Assembly: GCA_910579215.1 (NCBI GenBank)
Contig: CAJTTN010000005.1
Location: 1 to 64,000 of the forward strand
Length of the DNA stretch: 64,000 nt
DNA from: an uncultured Anaeroplasmataceae bacterium
GTDB taxonomy: Bacteria; Bacillota_I; Bacilli_A; Acholeplasmatales; Anaeroplasmataceae
Direction of reading: 5' to 3'
Shown here: positions 61,882 through 64,000 of the stretch, piece by piece
Position numbering within the stretch: the stretch's first letter is position 1
Layout: every line of letters starts with the position of its first letter
The notes under the pieces: model-generated
The model's input: the letters and a program-made list of their open reading frames with translations, nothing else
Told to the model about the DNA's origin: nothing
Databases searched by the model: none
Program-made: the position numbers and the translations under genes

Positions 61882-62853
61882 TTAATCGTAATATTTTTCC
61901 TTTTGGTGAAGCTTTAAACAGTTGTGCTGTTCCATAATGCTGTCCAATTTAACAATAAGCTTAGAATTTTTAATATGAAATATAAAAGCTCCTATTGCGT
62001 ATGGAAAAAGAAGTATTTCTGAAAACAAAAGTAAAAGGGTTTTTTTTATCAAGTTGAACTGGAAGAAAGGATTCTTATCTTTTGCAACAATACCCTCAAT
62101 AACTTTATTTTTATTTCTTCCAATATAATAATAATTTCCATAAAATTTAGAATTCGTCAATTTAATTTTAATTTTTGTTTCACAAAGTAAATCTGAATTT
62201 TCTTCTATTTTATAAACATTGTGCTTACGATCTGCTATACTAATTCTAGGAGCTATAAAAACGTATATTCCATTTAAAATTATGATTACACCAACCGTAA
62301 TTCCTACCCATCCATTTAATTTTTTTACTTCATTTGGCTGACTAGCAAAGGAGGTAATCGCTATGGTTGTAAGAGCTATTGCTGTAAAGGCTGAGCATAA
62401 ATTTGTCACCTTAATATTTCTGTAATAATGTCCTTTCCCATAAGCATTAAAGCATCCCTTAATCGCTACTCCAAGCTCTACAAAAGAAACCAATGCTATT
62501 AAAATTCCTAGGTATTGTGGATATGTCCTAGCCTCAAACCTTTCAAACAACATGAATATCATATAAATCGTATATTGTACTCCTGCAAGAATTAAAAAGA
62601 TTCCTACACAATTATTTCTAAACTTAAATGTTCTCCTTTGTGGCTTCGTAGCACCTTGAAGACATTCCCATCTAGAAAGAAGCATAAAAAGATTAACAAC
62701 TGCAGTAACAAAAAAAACTGCATTAATTACAAATCCTAAGATCAACTTAATTCCAGCTAGGATTAAATTAAATAAAATAGAGAATCTCGCATGAAACATT
62801 GTGCGCTGCTCAAAGCTGAGACTTCTATATTTTTGAAGCCAATCTCTCATCAT
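61882..62853 (-). CDS. Membrane protein of unknown function
   Basis: 323 residues. About six membrane helices in the first ~205 residues (one pair carries the ALTTIAITS segment). A hydrophilic stretch follows (about 210-265), then a last hydrophobic segment near 275-295 and a His/Lys-rich end. Contains RFEARTYPQYLGI and other conserved-looking loops but no motif I know. AAGGAG precedes the ATG. It lies below rpoE, separated from it by a terminator. Confidence 0.6.
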   Translation of the reverse strand: MMRDWLQKYRSLSFEQRTMFHARFSILFNLILAGIKLILGFVINAVFFVTAVVNLFMLLSRWECLQGATKPQRRTFKFRNNCVGIFLILAGVQYTIYMIFMLFERFEARTYPQYLGILIALVSFVELGVAIKGCFNAYGKGHYYRNIKVTNLCSAFTAIALTTIAITSFASQPNEVKKLNGWVGITVGVIIILNGIYVFIAPRISIADRKHNVYKIEENSDLLCETKIKIKLTNSKFYGNYYYIGRNKNKVIEGIVAKDKNPFFQFNLIKKTLLLLFSEILLFPYAIGAFIFHIKNSKLIVKLDSIMEQHNCLKLHQKEKYYD

Positions 62854-62948
62854 TTACTTCTCCTTATTACCTCCATTATACAATAATACTAAATAATAAT
62901 CTATCTAATTTTTTAAAGCTTTTTACTCATTTATAAATAATAATAAAA

Positions 62949-62968
62949 CCAGTATATTTCTATACTGG
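62949..62968 (-). terminator. Terminator of rpoE
   Basis: 8-bp stem CCAGTATA / TATACTGG with a 4-nt loop, then TTTTATTATTATTT on the minus strand. Confidence 0.8.
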
Positions 62969-62978
62969 GCTTTGTAAA

Positions 62979-63539
62979 TTATTCTTCGTACATATCCTCA
63001 TAATCATCCATAAGATCATTGTACTTATCTTCATTAAAGTCGTCTTCTGAATATCTTTCTGTCAAATCACCATCGATGATAGCCTCATCATCGTCGTCAT
63101 ATTCCTCATCTTCATAATCAGAGTCTTCTTCATCCTCATCATATTCTTCATCGTCGTCGTACTCATCATCCTCATCGTCGTCTTCGTCTTCGTCTTCATC
63201 ATACTCGTCAACTTCATCTTCAAGAACATCAAGTACTTCGTCCTCTTCTACTGGTTCATCTAAATCTGCACCCTTAACATTAAATGCGGATCCATCTTTA
63301 TCATATTCATCTAAAGATTGACGTTTTTTAAGATCCCATTCCTCATTCCCCATATATACGAATTTTGAGCTAGTCGTTATATCAATATATAATTGTGTTG
63401 AAATTGTACCATCTACGTCATCTAGTCCCTTTATTTCTAAAACTTCTTTTATAAGCGCACGAATGGATTGCTGTGTCTTTTTTTGTTCCATTAAATAGAT
63501 TGCAACTTCTAATAATGACATCTGTGAAACATTTTCCAT
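62979..63539 (-). CDS. rpoE: DNA-directed RNA polymerase delta subunit
   Basis: 186 residues. Delta is found in Bacilli and relatives; it speeds RNA polymerase recycling and changes promoter open-complex stability. Residues 1-90 form the globular HARE-HTH domain (MSLLEVAIYLMEQKKTQQ, VDGTISTQLYIDITTSSKFVYMGNEEWDL). The C-terminal ~90 residues are almost all Asp/Glu with Tyr, the disordered acidic tail typical of this protein. The ATG at 63539 follows GGAGGATTATTTC; an upstream in-frame ATG has no site. Confidence 0.95.
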   Translation of the reverse strand: MENVSQMSLLEVAIYLMEQKKTQQSIRALIKEVLEIKGLDDVDGTISTQLYIDITTSSKFVYMGNEEWDLKKRQSLDEYDKDGSAFNVKGADLDEPVEEDEVLDVLEDEVDEYDEDEDEDDDEDDEYDDDEEYDEDEEDSDYEDEEYDDDDEAIIDGDLTERYSEDDFNEDKYNDLMDDYEDMYEE

Positions 63540-63616
63540 GAAATAATCCTCCAATATTTGAAACACTAGATATTTTACTAAAGATTTACAAAATTATCAA
63601 GTGTTTTCGTTAAAAT

Positions 63617-63991
63617 TCAAGTTTTACTTTTAAAAAACGAAAATTGAATTCTTTGTTGTGAGACTTCGTCTCCTTCAATACTCATCGTATAAGCTATTCT
63701 TATCCTAGAATTTTCAATTTTTAACTCAGTTGTCCGAATAGAAAAAGAAAACTCTAGCCCATCTTTATTATTATATACTCCATGAGTTATCTTATTTAAG
63801 CAAAACTGCATATCCATAGTACAATACCCAAATCGTCTTAATGTGACGAAATCTGTAGTTTTAGTTAATTCTATAGAAGTATCTTTGAGCGACTTGTCCA
63901 AAAATGTATATGTATTATGATATACAGTTGCTTCCGATTGATATGCTATTTTATGATTTTCTTGATCGATGCTTAGAAAGGATACTACCAT
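63617..63991 (-). CDS. DUF1934 (YwiB-like) beta-barrel protein
   Basis: 124 residues, small all-beta protein resembling the YwiB/DUF1934 family (calycin-like barrel, function unknown), with alternating strands such as EATVYHNTYTF and RIRIAYTMSIEG. GGAGGAAGT directly precedes the ATG at 63991, so it is complete although 9 nt from the window end. Next to rpoE, as its relatives often lie near rpoE, argS or pyrG. Confidence 0.72.
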   Translation of the reverse strand: MVVSFLSIDQENHKIAYQSEATVYHNTYTFLDKSLKDTSIELTKTTDFVTLRRFGYCTMDMQFCLNKITHGVYNNKDGLEFSFSIRTTELKIENSRIRIAYTMSIEGDEVSQQRIQFSFFKSKT

Positions 63992-64000
63992 ACTTCCTCC

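Noticed and set aside
63090..63240. Trinucleotide repeat tract
   Set aside because: The GAT/GAA-type repeats encode the acidic tail normal for RNA polymerase delta; no need to invoke a separate repeat element.
1..64000. Mollicute-type genetic code (TGA as Trp), suggested by low GC
   Set aside because: Several genes end in TGA at expected positions (holB/tmk, RR/HK, apbE cluster) and Trp is encoded by TGG; cell-wall genes are also present.

Overview
The window is AT-rich DNA with TGA used as a stop. It carries a bacillar housekeeping set: RNA polymerase delta subunit, a serS T-box leader, tmk-holB-ricT-trmN6-rsmI, spoIIE-tilS-hpt-ftsH, MurA, a class A PBP and GSI-type glutamine synthetase. 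It also has two sporulation genes (spoVT, spoIIE). This fits a low-GC, spore-forming Gram-positive bacterium of class Bacilli or Erysipelotrichia, probably gut-associated given the pectate lyase and the very large surface protein. This placement is inference from gene content; I cannot name a genus.

Layout. 1-360: tail of an ISL3-like transposase, its terminator and a small degenerate repeat array. 358-4578 (minus): spoVT, then a tight PHP phosphatase / alkaline-phosphatase-fold / enzyme I-like operon. 4.8-6.2 kb (plus): an XRE-SdpI-like fusion regulator and a PNPOx-like protein. 6.5-11.5 kb (minus): the tmk-holB-ricT-trmN6-X-rsmI-Trx operon, which lacks several genes of the Bacillus version. 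11.7-18.8 kb: a membrane protein (minus), then spoIIE and tilS-hpt-ftsH-rqcP (plus). 18.9-22.9 kb: Rieske oxidoreductase, zinc-ribbon/repeat protein, a recombinase remnant beside tRNA-Gly(GCC), and rubrerythrin.

22.9-39.8 kb (minus) is the distinctive region. A consensus promoter leads into a 75-aa coiled-coil protein, an internal terminator-like hairpin, a 4758-aa secreted and membrane-anchored repeat protein, and a translationally coupled 700-aa membrane protein whose predicted cytoplasmic part is one domain repeated three times. I read this as an envelope-spanning surface system. It is the best candidate here for an undescribed system.

40-50.6 kb: CDF transporter, class A PBP, a decayed small gene, lipoprotein-MscS pair, a candidate C-rich small RNA convergent with serS, T-box-serS, MurA, membrane metallophosphatase and AlkD-like protein. 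50.7-53.9 kb (minus): apbE, NusG-domain-II protein, Gx/HepS1-type membrane protein and glnA. 54.1-58.0 kb (plus): a pectate lyase lipoprotein on an eight-repeat stalk. 58.1-61.6 kb (minus): response regulator, histidine kinase and cardiolipin synthase in one operon. 61.9-64 kb (minus): a membrane protein, rpoE (delta) and a DUF1934 protein.

Where a stronger ribosome-binding site or family alignment supported it, starts were moved downstream of the longest open frame; this is noted per gene.
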